Shown piece by piece: positions 34,945 to 44,304 of a stretch of DNA of 64,000 bases (position 1 is its first letter; every line of letters starts with the position of its first letter). Position numbers and translations under genes: made by a program. The notes beneath the pieces are model-generated. The model searched no databases. It had not been told where the DNA came from and saw nothing but the letters and a program-made list of their open reading frames with translations. Source of the DNA: JAYWXI01 sp036016955 (GTDB lineage: Bacteria; Bacteroidota; Bacteroidia; Flavobacteriales; Weeksellaceae); NCBI RefSeq assembly GCF_036016955.1, contig NZ_JAYWXI010000006.1, positions 62,001-126,000 of the forward strand. Direction: 5' to 3'.

Positions 34945-36279
34945 GTGAATACTTTAACGCTATCCGACGTTCAACTAACCTTAGAACGACTGCAACCCGA
35001 TTTCAAAAAAAGAAATTATTTAGTCGCCGTGAGCGGCGGCGTAGACTCCATGGTCCTCGCCTCGGTTTTATTGGCATTGGGAAACAACCTGCACGTGGCT
35101 CACGTCAACTACAAACTCCGGGCAGAAGCCTCCGATAAAGACCAAGCACTGGTCGAAGCCTTTTGCCAAAAGCATAAAATCCCCTTCCACCTATACGAAG
35201 TTTGCGAAGAAGACCGTCGCCCCGAAGGCTCCATCCAACTTTGGGCGAGAGAGTTGCGTTACCGCTTCTTCCGCCAAATCCTTCAAAAGGAAAATTTGGA
35301 CGGCATCATGACCGCCCACCACCTGAACGACCAACTGGAAACCTTCTTCATCAATCTTTCCAGAGGCTCTGGCCTCACAGGACTGCTCGGTATTCCAGAG
35401 AACGAGAATAGCCTGATCCGCCCCCTTCTTTCCTTCAGTAAAGAAGCCTTGTTAGACTATGCCCAGCGCAACCAAATTCCTTATCGGGAAGACGAAAGCA
35501 ACGCCAAATCCGACTATCTTCGCAACCAAATTCGCCATAAAATCGTCCCCGAACTCAATTCCCTTTCCGAAAATTTCTTAGACCGATTCCAAAAAAGCAT
35601 CACTCTGCTAAAACAATCCCGACAAGCCTTGGATCAACTCTTGGAGGAAAAACGCAAAGCCCTTACCGTATCCCAAACCCCAACCCTTTGGTGCTTGGAC
35701 CAAAACGCATTCGCCGAAGAATCGGATTTTATAAAATACGAAATGCTAAAACCCTTTGGTTTCCGAAGCTCCGAAGAAATCCGAAAAATAACCACGGCTT
35801 CAACCGGAAAAAAAATCTTTTCCGAATCCCACGAACTATGGGTCAACCGAGGTCTTCTCATCTTAAAACCCACTGAAGACGAATCTTCTAAGGAAAACCA
35901 AACCCTCCTACTCCCTCTTCTCCCCTCGGAATCTTCCCCCGCCAATCAGAAGATTGTTTTAAACCCATACTTGGATGACCTTTGGGCGACCTATTCTAAA
36001 AACACCCTTCCCTGGCACATCGACATCGAAAAAATAAAATTACCGTTGATACTCCGAAGAAAAAAAGAAGGCGACGTCTTTCATCCCAAAGGCATGAAAG
36101 GCAAAAAGAAAGTATCAAAATTTTTTAAAGACGAAAAATTACCTATTTTCGCAAAGTGTAAAGTCTGGTTGCTGTGCGACGGCAACGACGAAATCCTCGG
36201 AGTTTTGCCTCTAAGACAAGACCGAAGATTCGCCTCCGATTCGCATACTCAAAAGCAACTGACAATCGAAATCCATTAA
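34945..36279 (+). CDS. tilS: tRNA(Ile)-lysidine synthase
   Basis: 444-residue enzyme that converts C34 of tRNA-Ile2 to lysidine so that it reads AUA. The PP-loop AVSGGVDSMVLASVLL lies near residues 30-45, MTAHHLNDQLETFFINLSRG follows, and the C-terminal TilS domain contains LRRKKEGDVFHPKGMKGKKK. The start is GTG at 34945, placed 18 nt after the -7 box; no ATG in frame gives a complete N-terminus. Essential in most bacteria. Confidence 0.95.
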   Translation: MNTLTLSDVQLTLERLQPDFKKRNYLVAVSGGVDSMVLASVLLALGNNLHVAHVNYKLRAEASDKDQALVEAFCQKHKIPFHLYEVCEEDRRPEGSIQLWARELRYRFFRQILQKENLDGIMTAHHLNDQLETFFINLSRGSGLTGLLGIPENENSLIRPLLSFSKEALLDYAQRNQIPYREDESNAKSDYLRNQIRHKIVPELNSLSENFLDRFQKSITLLKQSRQALDQLLEEKRKALTVSQTPTLWCLDQNAFAEESDFIKYEMLKPFGFRSSEEIRKITTASTGKKIFSESHELWVNRGLLILKPTEDESSKENQTLLLPLLPSESSPANQKIVLNPYLDDLWATYSKNTLPWHIDIEKIKLPLILRRKKEGDVFHPKGMKGKKKVSKFFKDEKLPIFAKCKVWLLCDGNDEILGVLPLRQDRRFASDSHTQKQLTIEIH

Positions 36280-36340
36280 AAACCGGTGTTTCCGACCCGC
36301 CATTAAGGGTTCGGAACCCCCAACAAAAGCATTATCAAAG

Positions 36341-38404
36341 ATGAAATTCAAAAATTGGCTTTTTCTTATCATTGCCTTTTTGTCCGTTTCGCTTTCAGCG
36401 CAAATCAAGGATCCCGCCAAAATCAAATTCGAGGTCAAAACCTTGGACAATCACCAGTACGAAGCCGTCATTACGGCTACACTGGACGCCGGGTGGCACA
36501 TTAATTCCATCAACCTTCCTCCCGACACCGCCATTCCCACCGAAGTACTGCTATCGGGGGACAACATCGAAAAAATCGGACAAAACACCGAAAGCGGAAA
36601 GAAAATAAAAGAATACAGCGACGCCTTCGGCGGCGATATGGTTTACTTCGCTAACCGTGCAGTTTTCAAACAAAAATTCCGACTGAAAAACCCCGAAAAA
36701 CCGGCTTTGGCAGTAGTCGAGTTCACCTACCAAGTCTGCGACGACCGAATATGCCTCGCGCCCAACACCTTGGAATTCGAGCACCGCATCGAAGCCCAAA
36801 CTCCGCAAACCAATACCACCGAAGCCCCCCTTGTCTCAAATTCCGACACGGCGAGCATCGGAGGAACTACGGAAGCTGGTCCCCCTCAAAACACCACGTC
36901 ACCGGCTCCTCAAGCACAAGACAATAAAAATTTAAAAATCAACTCTTTAGATTATAAAAATCCGCTGACCGACTGCGGAACAAAACCGGAAAATCATGCC
37001 GAAAATTACTGGACGTATCTTTTTCTAGGCTTCGTAGGAGGACTCATCGCCCTATTGACCCCCTGCGTCTTCCCGATGATTCCCCTAACGGTATCGTTCT
37101 TCACCAAAGGAAGTAAAAACCAAGCCAAGGGACGAAGAGACGCGCTTATTTATGGTTTTTTCATTCTTTTCATTTTTGTTCTTCTCTCCGTGCCGTTTCA
37201 TTTGATTGACGGTATCGCAGGAAATATTTTCAATGAAATCTCCACCTCGGTAGGACTGAATTTATTTTTCTTTGCCATCTTCCTCTTTTTTGCTGGAAGC
37301 TTTTTCGGCTACTACGAAATCACTTTGCCAAGCTCTATCGCCAACAAATCTGCCAAAGCAGAAGAAGCCGGTGGGCTAATTGGGATTTTCTTTATGGCCC
37401 TTACTTTGGTTATCGTTTCTTTCTCTTGCACAGGGCCTATTCTGGGTAGTCTTTTGGGAAGTGCCGTAACCGGATCGGCCAATGTTCCTATGCTACTAAC
37501 TTTCGCACTGGGCGGATTCGGGCTTTCCTGGGCCATCGTCTTCGGACTTTTGGCACTATTCCCTCAAGCCTTGGCCAGCTTACCGAAATCAGGCGGCTGG
37601 ATGAACACCGTGAAAGTCGTGCTGGGATTCATCGAACTGGCTTTGGCTCTAAAATTCCTATCCAAAGCCGATTTGGTTTCCAAAACCTTTCTGCTCAAGC
37701 GAGAACTGTTCGTCGCCCTTTGGATTCTTATCACCATCGGACTGGTCCTTTACCTCTTCGGGCTGATTCGCTTCCCTCACGACGATAAAAAACAAAAAAT
37801 AGCTCTCGGACGAAAACTATTCGGTGTGTTGGGAATCGGATTTATCCTCTACCTTTTCCAAGGTTTGTTTCCATCCGAACGCCCCAAACTTCAGGCACTT
37901 TCCGGGATTCTTCCTCCCATCAACGTCAGCTATTTGCACAAAGAGGCCGACGGTATATTGGGAATGCATCCCGAGCACGATTATTTCAAAGCCGTGGAAA
38001 AAGCCCGCAAAGAAAATAAGCCCATCTTGATTGACTTTACCGGCTACGGTTGCGAAAATTGCCGAAAAATGGAAGAATTCGTCTGGAGCGAACCCGACAT
38101 TCTTCCCATCCTCCAAAACGACGTGGTTTTAGCTTCGCTCTACGTGGACGACAAAGAAGAGCTCCCCGAAAGCGAACAAGTAAGAATCGACATGGGCGGA
38201 GGGCAAATGAAAAAAATAAAAACCATAGGCGATCGTTGGAGTTTGTTCCAGCAGGTGAATTTTAACAACAATTCCCAACCGCACTATGTCTTGGTCACGC
38301 CGGAAGGCAAAGTGATTAACCGCCCTGTTTCGGGCTATATGCCTAAAGAAGAATTTAAAAAATTCTTGGAATGCGGCGTAAACTACTACAAAAAACAAAA
38401 CTAA
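36341..38404 (+). CDS. dsbD: Protein-disulfide reductase DsbD
   Basis: 687-residue thiol-electron carrier that moves reducing power from cytoplasmic thioredoxin to the periplasm. After a signal peptide, the N-terminal domain contains YQVCDDRICLAPNT (two Cys). The central CcdA-like membrane domain (about 225-500) holds ALLTPCVFPMIPLTVSFF and VSFSCTGPILGSLLG with the paired Cys. The C-terminal thioredoxin-like domain has DFTGYGCENCRKMEEF (CxxC). All three domains are complete. Downstream is an alpha/beta hydrolase. Confidence 0.95.
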   Translation: MKFKNWLFLIIAFLSVSLSAQIKDPAKIKFEVKTLDNHQYEAVITATLDAGWHINSINLPPDTAIPTEVLLSGDNIEKIGQNTESGKKIKEYSDAFGGDMVYFANRAVFKQKFRLKNPEKPALAVVEFTYQVCDDRICLAPNTLEFEHRIEAQTPQTNTTEAPLVSNSDTASIGGTTEAGPPQNTTSPAPQAQDNKNLKINSLDYKNPLTDCGTKPENHAENYWTYLFLGFVGGLIALLTPCVFPMIPLTVSFFTKGSKNQAKGRRDALIYGFFILFIFVLLSVPFHLIDGIAGNIFNEISTSVGLNLFFFAIFLFFAGSFFGYYEITLPSSIANKSAKAEEAGGLIGIFFMALTLVIVSFSCTGPILGSLLGSAVTGSANVPMLLTFALGGFGLSWAIVFGLLALFPQALASLPKSGGWMNTVKVVLGFIELALALKFLSKADLVSKTFLLKRELFVALWILITIGLVLYLFGLIRFPHDDKKQKIALGRKLFGVLGIGFILYLFQGLFPSERPKLQALSGILPPINVSYLHKEADGILGMHPEHDYFKAVEKARKENKPILIDFTGYGCENCRKMEEFVWSEPDILPILQNDVVLASLYVDDKEELPESEQVRIDMGGGQMKKIKTIGDRWSLFQQVNFNNNSQPHYVLVTPEGKVINRPVSGYMPKEEFKKFLECGVNYYKKQN

Positions 38405-38421
38405 ACCCGTTTTTTCGGAAG

Positions 38422-38447
38422 GCGGAGGCCTCAGGCCTCCGCTTCTC
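38422..38447 (+). terminator. GC-rich hairpin after dsbD
   Basis: Nine-bp perfect stem GCGGAGGCC/GGCCTCCGC (38422-38430 with 38434-38442) followed by TTCTCTTA. The T tract is poor, so terminator function is likely but not certain. Confidence 0.55.
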
Positions 38448-38483
38448 TTATAAAACCCCTTAAAATCAAACCGAAATACACGT

Positions 38484-39254
38484 ATGCTTCATTACGAAAT
38501 CACCGGTACCGGAAAAGAATACCTCGTCCTGCTTCACGGCTTCATGGAAAATTCATTCATTTGGGAAGACCTGCAGCCTTTTTTATCCAAAAAATTCAAA
38601 CTGGTAAAAATAGACCTGCCCGGACACGGCCAAAGCCCCTGCGAAAAAGAAATTCACACCATGGATTTCATGGCGGAAAAAGTCAAAGAAGTAACCGACA
38701 AACTCCAAATGGAAAAGTTTCACCTTTTAGGACATTCTATGGGCGGCTACACCGCTTTAGCCTTTGCCGAAGCTTTTGGAAACCGACTCCAGAGTTTGAC
38801 GCTGTTTTTTTCCACCTTCGCTGCCGACGATGAAGAGAAAAAAGAAACAAGAAGAAGAAGCCTAAGAATCGTAGAGGACAGCCTAAAAACTTTTGTGGCC
38901 GCAGGCGTCCCCAATTTATTTAACCCTTACGAAAAAAAACTTTTGGAATCCAAAATCGAATTAGCCCAATCCATTGCGCTATCCACCCCAACAAAAGGCA
39001 TCACCGCCGCCATCAAAGGCATGATTGAGCGCCCTGACCGTAAATCTGTTTTGGAAACATTCGACCAAAAAATCCTCATTTTGGCAGGAAAGCATGATAA
39101 CGCCGTAAAATCCCTACCGATGCTCAGCCAACTGCCCGAAAAAGAGAACCTCAAATCCTATCTTCTCGATTGTGGACACAACGGCCACTGGGAAAAACCC
39201 GAAATCTGCGCCGCCATCATCAACACCGAACTCCTCCAAACGCCAGATTCCTAG
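38484..39254 (+). CDS. Alpha/beta-fold hydrolase
   Basis: 256-residue hydrolase of the BioH/MenH-like group. The oxyanion region LLHGFMENSFIWEDL, the nucleophile elbow LLGHSMGGYTAL (Ser about 91), and the late His in DCGHNGHWEKPE are visible. No signal peptide, so it is cytoplasmic. It could be a general esterase or a cofactor-pathway hydrolase; the context does not decide. Its stop overlaps the convergent nrnA stop by 4 bp. Confidence 0.88.
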   Translation: MLHYEITGTGKEYLVLLHGFMENSFIWEDLQPFLSKKFKLVKIDLPGHGQSPCEKEIHTMDFMAEKVKEVTDKLQMEKFHLLGHSMGGYTALAFAEAFGNRLQSLTLFFSTFAADDEEKKETRRRSLRIVEDSLKTFVAAGVPNLFNPYEKKLLESKIELAQSIALSTPTKGITAAIKGMIERPDRKSVLETFDQKILILAGKHDNAVKSLPMLSQLPEKENLKSYLLDCGHNGHWEKPEICAAIINTELLQTPDS

Positions 39255-40258
39255 AGGTCTTCGGAAGCTATTTTCTGTTTAAAATCGGCAATAGTCTCTT
39301 CGATCGGTTTAAAGTATTTTCCACCGGCTGCATTAATATGCCCACCTCCATTAAAATAGCTTCGGGCAAAACGGTTCACGTCCACATCGTCTTTCGAGCG
39401 AAATGAAATTTTGATGAAATCTTCATGCAAATCCTCCATAAAGAAAGCGGACATTTTGGTTCCCGCCAAGCTAAGCCCGTAATTCACAAAACCTTCCGTG
39501 TCGCCCTTCTCAAAACCGTAGGCTTTGAGTTCTTCGCGTTTTAACCAAAGTACTGCCACTTGACCGTCCTTTACCAGTTCGATACGACCCAAAATAAGCG
39601 ACAAAAGATGCAAACGAGAAAGCGTATTGGTATCCCACGTATCGGAAGTAATGCGGGCCGGATCCGCCCCTTTTTCGATTAAGTAAGCAATAATGCGGTG
39701 CGTAGTTGCCGATGTCGAACGAAAACGAAACCCGCCCGTATCGGTCATAATCCCCGTATAAAGACAGCGAGCCACCGCTTCATCAACCAAATGTTCCTCC
39801 CCCAAGGCTTCAATAAAGTGGTAAACCATTTGGCAAGTCGCCGGAATAGACGTATCGGAATAGACATAATCAAAAGCGTCGGGCTGCTGATGGTGGTCAA
39901 TCAAAATCTTAGTACCTTTCGCCCTATCAAGCCACGGCCCCACCATAGCCCCTGCCCGATGAGAGGCATTAAAATCCAAAATAAAAATAGCCTGAGCCTC
40001 AGCAATCAGCTCGGCCGCCTTCTTCCGTTTATAATCGGCTATCGTGATTTTTTTCGCCTCCGGCATCCATTTGAGAAATTTCGGAAAATCGTTGGGAACC
40101 ACCACCTCGGCCTCCACCCCACGAGCATTCAAGAAATGCTTAAGCCCCAAAGCACTTCCAATGGCATCGCCATCCGGATTGTAATGCGTAACGATAACCA
40201 CTTTCTCGGACGAGGCCAATAAGCGTTTGATTTCCAAAAGTTCCGTCGGTGTAAACAT
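39251..40258 (-). CDS. nrnA: DHH/DHHA1 phosphoesterase, NrnA-like (oligoribonuclease/pAp phosphatase)
   Basis: 335-residue phosphodiesterase of the DHH family that degrades nanoRNAs and/or pAp. Motifs: HYNPDGDAIGSALG (DxD), LDFNASHR, IDHHQQP (DHH), TGIMTDTGGFRF, and the DHHA1 motif GGGHINAAGG. Start at 40258 (MFTPTELLEIKRLL); the longer frame to 40396 runs into the rpmH promoter and is rejected. Confidence 0.92.
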   Translation of the reverse strand: MFTPTELLEIKRLLASSEKVVIVTHYNPDGDAIGSALGLKHFLNARGVEAEVVVPNDFPKFLKWMPEAKKITIADYKRKKAAELIAEAQAIFILDFNASHRAGAMVGPWLDRAKGTKILIDHHQQPDAFDYVYSDTSIPATCQMVYHFIEALGEEHLVDEAVARCLYTGIMTDTGGFRFRSTSATTHRIIAYLIEKGADPARITSDTWDTNTLSRLHLLSLILGRIELVKDGQVAVLWLKREELKAYGFEKGDTEGFVNYGLSLAGTKMSAFFMEDLHEDFIKISFRSKDDVDVNRFARSYFNGGGHINAAGGKYFKPIEETIADFKQKIASEDL

Positions 40259-40374
40259 TGTATCTTTATTTTGAAGGACGCCAAAGATAAGCATTTGCCA
40301 GCGAAGCACGAAAAGCTTTCCTAAGAGCACGCGAAAAAACCACCCCGATTCATTAAAACTTTTTTGAAATAAAT

Positions 40375-40404
40375 TTGCAGGGTATAAAAAAATCAATATC
40401 TTTG
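40375..40404 (+). promoter_or_regulatory. Promoter of rpmH
   Basis: TTG (40375-40377), 19 nt, TATCTTTG (40397-40404), with a leader of about 40 nt to ATG 40450. Confidence 0.75.
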
Positions 40405-40449
40405 CAACCTCAAAAAAGAATAATTACGGACACGTTATAAATTGAAGTA

Positions 40450-40605
40450 ATGAAAAGAACATTCCAACCATCAGAAAGAAAGAAAAGAAACAAACACGGT
40501 TTCAGAGAAAGAATGTCTACGCCAAACGGTAGAAGAGTATTGGCTGCGAGAAGAGCAAAAGGCAGAAAAAGATTAACCGTAAGTGCTTCACGCGCTAAAA
40601 GATAA
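40450..40605 (+). CDS. rpmH: 50S ribosomal protein L34
   Basis: 51-residue, highly basic ribosomal protein. It begins MKRTFQPSERKRRNKHGF and contains MSTPNGRRVLAARRAKGRKR, the L34 signature. It has its own strong promoter and terminator. The usual rnpA neighbour (ribonuclease P protein) is not adjacent. Confidence 0.97.
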   Translation: MKRTFQPSERKKRNKHGFRERMSTPNGRRVLAARRAKGRKRLTVSASRAKR

Positions 40606-40629
40606 TCTGTAAGCCATCCTATACAAGTC

Positions 40630-40662
40630 ATGCTTGAAAAGTAAATTTTTCAAGCATTTTTT
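40630..40662 (+). terminator. Terminator of rpmH
   Basis: Eleven-bp stem ATGCTTGAAAA/TTTTCAAGCAT (40630-40640 with 40647-40657) and a T run. Confidence 0.9.
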
Positions 40663-40708
40663 GTTGTTAAAATTTAATAAAAACAAGGCGTATCAAAAGT
40701 ATTTTCTT

Positions 40709-40716
40709 TATTTTTG
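40709..40716 (+). promoter_or_regulatory. -7 element of ftsE
   Basis: TATTTTTG, 66 nt before the ATG at 40783; no clear TTG. Confidence 0.35.
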
Positions 40717-40782
40717 AGCCTTAAAACACGCTGACCAAACCATCCATCATCGGATAAAAACAGCGAAAAAAATAATTGTACC

Positions 40783-41493
40783 ATGCCGCATAGAAATAAT
40801 ACGGGAGAATGCATCGTCAGCCTAACCAATGCCAAAATTGCCCAAAAGAGTTTTACCGTTCTCAGCAACGTTGATCTGAACATCCAAAAAGGTAAATTCT
40901 GCTACCTTATCGGCAAAACAGGCTCAGGAAAAAGCTCCCTTCTGAAGACCCTATACGGCCATATCCCGTTGGCAGGAGGACAAGGCAGTGTTGCCGGATT
41001 CGATTTGGCTAAGCTAAGAGACTCCAATATCCCGGACTTGCGCCGAAAGTTAGGCATCGTCTTTCAGGATTTCCAACTTCTGTCCGACCGAACCGTAGAA
41101 AAAAACCTACGCTTCGTCTTGGAAGCCACCGGCTGGAAAAATAAAACCGACATCGAAGACCGAATCAACGAAGTTTTGGGTAGCGTCGGCATGAAAAGTA
41201 AAAAACACAAAATGCCGCACGAACTCTCCGGAGGCGAACAGCAGCGCGTAGCCATTGCCCGAGCCTTACTAAACTCCCCCGAACTCATCTTAGCCGACGA
41301 GCCAACAGGAAACCTGGACCCCGAAACCAGCAACGAAATCATGACGCTACTAAAGCGCGTCGCATTAGAAGGAAATTCTGCCGTGGTTATGGCCACCCAC
41401 GATTACCACATGATTCAAAATTTCCCGGGAGAAGCCATTAAATGCGAAGACGGAAAAGTCTCTGTTTTGGCCACCGCCGAACTTTTCGAGTAA
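40783..41493 (+). CDS. ftsE: Cell-division ABC transporter ATPase FtsE
   Basis: 236-residue ABC ATPase. Walker A is IGKTGSGKSSLLKTLYG, the Q-loop is VFQDFQLL, the signature is ELSGGEQQRVAIARALL, Walker B is LILADEPTGNLD, and the switch His is in MATHDYH. The pattern QLLSDRTVEKNLRFVLEATG is typical of FtsE, which works with FtsX to activate septal murein hydrolases. FtsX is not next to it. LolD-like alternatives are less likely because of the sequence around the Q-loop. Confidence 0.88.
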   Translation: MPHRNNTGECIVSLTNAKIAQKSFTVLSNVDLNIQKGKFCYLIGKTGSGKSSLLKTLYGHIPLAGGQGSVAGFDLAKLRDSNIPDLRRKLGIVFQDFQLLSDRTVEKNLRFVLEATGWKNKTDIEDRINEVLGSVGMKSKKHKMPHELSGGEQQRVAIARALLNSPELILADEPTGNLDPETSNEIMTLLKRVALEGNSAVVMATHDYHMIQNFPGEAIKCEDGKVSVLATAELFE

Positions 41494-41507
41494 ATTCTTC
41501 TCTAAAT

Positions 41508-42206
41508 TCACTTACCAAAAACGTGAAAATCACGGGTAAGTTCAAGATACTGGTCCGAGTAAACCCTCGGACCTTTTTCGATGATTAAATCCAACTCTTC
41601 GCAAGCTTTCGACACAAAAGAAAACTCCAATACCACCCGCCGAATTTCCGAAGAATCGTTTCCGTAAATATTCACTTTACGAATCAAAAAAAAACCTTCC
41701 CGTAAAGCAGCCGAAACAAAACCCTCCGCCATGGACGAGGGAATAATCACCGATAACAAACCTTCCGCCGAAAGCACCCTAACAGCTCCCCGCACGAGAT
41801 CTTCAAAATCCAACATCACCCGCTGACGAGCAATTCGGTCCTTAACCGAAGGATTCGCTTCAAAATAAGGCGGATTACAAACCACCAAATCAAAACGATC
41901 CTGAGGATAATACGCCCGAAAATCCCCACACCACACCTCCATTCGGGAAGAAAAGGGCGAAGCCGAAAAATTAAGCGAAGCCAATGCTGCTGCCGCCTCA
42001 TCAATATCCAAAGCCGAAACATAAGCCGTCTCTCTGCGCTGGGCACACATCAAAGCAATCAATCCCGTTCCCGTCCCTACCTCCAATATCCGATTCGCAG
42101 CCGAGACTTCGCACAAAGCTCCCAGCAAAACCCCATCCGTCCCCACACGAAAAACCAACGGAGACTGCTGAATCGTAAACTTCTGAAATCGAAAAGGTTT
42201 CATCAT
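41508..42206 (-). CDS. trmN6: tRNA1(Val) (adenine-37-N6)-methyltransferase
   Basis: 232-residue methyltransferase. N-terminus MKPFRFQKFTIQQSPLVFRV, SAM motif ILEVGTGTGLIALMCAQ, and the catalytic DLVVCNPPYFEANPS (NPPY, N6-adenine methylation) match TrmN6/YfiC. Start at 42206 or 42203; ATG 42206 overlaps the histidine kinase TGA by 4 nt, indicating translational coupling. It is the last gene of the ribE, kinase, trmN6 run. Confidence 0.9.
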   Translation of the reverse strand: MMKPFRFQKFTIQQSPLVFRVGTDGVLLGALCEVSAANRILEVGTGTGLIALMCAQRRETAYVSALDIDEAAAALASLNFSASPFSSRMEVWCGDFRAYYPQDRFDLVVCNPPYFEANPSVKDRIARQRVMLDFEDLVRGAVRVLSAEGLLSVIIPSSMAEGFVSAALREGFFLIRKVNIYGNDSSEIRRVVLEFSFVSKACEELDLIIEKGPRVYSDQYLELTRDFHVFGK

Positions 42207-43657
42207 AAATTTGAAGGCAATGCAATTGTAAAACGTGTGCCCTTCCCCACTTCGGACTTCACCGAGATTTCGCCCCCACAATCCTCCACCATCTTCTTAA
42301 CCATGGTAAGCCCCAAGCCCATTCCCGAATTTTTTGAAGTAAAATTAGGTTCAAAAATACGCTCGAGCATTTCCTCCGGAATCCCCACACCATTGTCCTC
42401 CACCGAAATCGTAATCCGTTTCTGAATTTGCTCCACATCCACGTTAATCATAAGCTGACGGTTTTCATCCGCCGCCTGCTGGGCATTCGTAACCAAATTA
42501 GTCAAAATCCGGTTAAGGTAAATCTTATCCATGTTAATCCGAATTCCCTCACGATTGAAATGCACAAAAATCCCCCCATCATCAAACACCCGAATAATAT
42601 TGCTGACCTCCTTATTGAGGTCGAAAACTTCATTATGCTTTTCAGGCAACTGGGCAAACTGGGAAAAAGCCGAAGCCACCCTGGCAATCAAATCAATCTG
42701 CTCCACCACAGAATCGCTCATTTGATTGAACTTTTCCACAATATTCGGGTCTTCAGGATTAAATTTCCGACGGAAATTCTGAATCGTCAACTTCATCGGC
42801 GTCAAAGGATTTTTCACCTCGTGCGCCACCTGCTTAGCCATTTCGCGCCAAGCCTGCTCCCTCTGAATGATTTCCAACCTGGCTTTCTGCTCCTGAATTT
42901 GAACAATCATACGGTTATAACTGTTAATCAAAGGTTTAAGCTCGTCATTTTCATAGTATTTAATCAAATTAAGCTCATGGTCGAACAAGGCTATTTTACT
43001 AATCAAATTAGAAAACTTCGTTAAAGCCTTAGTTAAATTCTTGGAAATCAACCAACTATAACGAACCCCCACCAAAACAATGAAAATATTAATCACCACC
43101 AAATAAATCCCGTATTTCTTAAACACCGCCATATAAACAGAATCGCTATGGTAATACGGAAAATAAACAATCCCTATCGGCTCTAACATATTGTTTTTCA
43201 AAACCATGTACGACGACATAACATTAGCCTCCAACGCTTCATCGTACGTCGTTACATCCACCCTTTTATCGCTCCCCAAAACTTCTTTCACCAACGCCAT
43301 AGGCAAACGAACCTGCTCCACCTGAACCGAATCCTTATTGGATAAAAGGTAACGCCCATCAAGATCATAAAGAACCACATCCGCCTTACTGATGTCCGAA
43401 ATCTCATAAATTTTATTCCCCAAAATCCCTTTAAGATCGTCGGTTTCCACCTGGGTATGACTCACGGCATAATCCAGCGAAGCCATTAACGCATCGGACT
43501 TTTTCTGCTGATCCGTACGGCTCTGCTCAATGGCATTGTTCCGCAAAATAAAAAAAGAAACCAACGCAGAACTAAGAATACTGAGAAGACAAACAAAAAA
43601 GAATCCCCAAAAAATTCGACTCCTCAAGCTATACCCCCTATACCTACTTCCCGACAT
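42203..43657 (-). CDS. Membrane sensor histidine kinase
   Basis: 484 residues: TM1 (about 12-34), an extracytoplasmic domain, TM2 (about 186-206), a HAMP-like linker, a HisKA-like domain with QVAHEVKNPLTPMK (phospho-acceptor His279), and an ATPase domain (N box NLVTNAQQAADE, G1 VEDNGVGIP, G2 SGMGLGLTMVKKM). The HEVKNPLTP form is that of NtrY-type kinases. No response regulator is adjacent, so its partner is elsewhere. The start overlaps the ribE 3' end by 14 bp. Confidence 0.92.
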   Translation of the reverse strand: MSGSRYRGYSLRSRIFWGFFFVCLLSILSSALVSFFILRNNAIEQSRTDQQKKSDALMASLDYAVSHTQVETDDLKGILGNKIYEISDISKADVVLYDLDGRYLLSNKDSVQVEQVRLPMALVKEVLGSDKRVDVTTYDEALEANVMSSYMVLKNNMLEPIGIVYFPYYHSDSVYMAVFKKYGIYLVVINIFIVLVGVRYSWLISKNLTKALTKFSNLISKIALFDHELNLIKYYENDELKPLINSYNRMIVQIQEQKARLEIIQREQAWREMAKQVAHEVKNPLTPMKLTIQNFRRKFNPEDPNIVEKFNQMSDSVVEQIDLIARVASAFSQFAQLPEKHNEVFDLNKEVSNIIRVFDDGGIFVHFNREGIRINMDKIYLNRILTNLVTNAQQAADENRQLMINVDVEQIQKRITISVEDNGVGIPEEMLERIFEPNFTSKNSGMGLGLTMVKKMVEDCGGEISVKSEVGKGTRFTIALPSNL

Positions 43658-44243
43658 AACCAGAAGCCATTAGTTTCGCAACATATTTCCCAATGATGTC
43701 AAACTCCAAATTAACACGATCGCCCACCGACAAAGCATGCATATTGGTAAACCTCCAAGTGTACGGAATAATCGCTACCGAAAATTCCCCGTCCCCACTA
43801 TGAGCCACCGTAAGGCTGATGCCGTTCACCGTAACCGACCCCTGAGGCACCGTCACAAACCCAGTCCCGGCATCGTAAGCGATCGTAATGTAGTGGCTTC
43901 CGTCCCGGTCTTCCATCGCCGTTACCCGCCCCGTGGTATCCACATGCCCCTGAACTACATGCCCGTCCAGACGGCCATTGAGCGACACACAACGTTCCAA
44001 ATTCACAAGGGTACCTTCCTTCCATTCCGAAAGATTGGTTTTTTCCAAAGTTTCATCAATGGCCGTAACGGTATAACGGTCGCCATCAATCCCCACCACC
44101 GTAAGGCAGCATCCGTTATGCGCCAAACTCTGATCGATCTTTAATTCCTGCGTAAAAGGCGCACTCAGAATCACATTCCTGTTTGTCCCTTCCCGTTCGA
44201 TTTTTTCCACTTTCCCCAATGCTTCGACAATTCCCGTAAACAT
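43644..44243 (-). CDS. ribE: Riboflavin synthase alpha chain
   Basis: 199 residues that convert two 6,7-dimethyl-8-ribityllumazine molecules to riboflavin. It begins with the invariant MFTGIVEALGKV and has two similar beta-barrel halves, the second with HVQGHVDTTGRV. ATG 44243. Divergent from pdxA. It overlaps the histidine kinase gene. No FMN riboswitch is visible in the 61-nt upstream region. Confidence 0.96.
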   Translation of the reverse strand: MFTGIVEALGKVEKIEREGTNRNVILSAPFTQELKIDQSLAHNGCCLTVVGIDGDRYTVTAIDETLEKTNLSEWKEGTLVNLERCVSLNGRLDGHVVQGHVDTTGRVTAMEDRDGSHYITIAYDAGTGFVTVPQGSVTVNGISLTVAHSGDGEFSVAIIPYTWRFTNMHALSVGDRVNLEFDIIGKYVAKLMASGYVGK

Positions 44244-44247
44244 ATCG

Positions 44248-44266
44248 TAATTTTGTGTTAAATTTG
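44248..44266 (+). promoter_or_regulatory. Two -7-like elements before pdxA
   Basis: TAATTTTG (44248-44255) and TAAATTTG (44259-44266) lie 49 and 38 nt before ATG 44305. Which is used is unknown. Confidence 0.35.
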
Positions 44267-44304
44267 TAACTTTAGCAATTATTTCCCAAAGATAACTAAT
44301 AATT

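Noticed and set aside
40259..40396. N-terminal extension of nrnA to 40396
   Set aside because: It covers the rpmH promoter on the other strand and adds 46 residues not typical of the family.
40410..40631. Minus-strand 73-codon frame
   Set aside because: Antisense to rpmH, a certain ribosomal protein gene.
44244..44304. FMN riboswitch before ribE
   Set aside because: Only 61 nt lie between ribE and pdxA, too short for the RFN element, and no matching conserved pieces are present.
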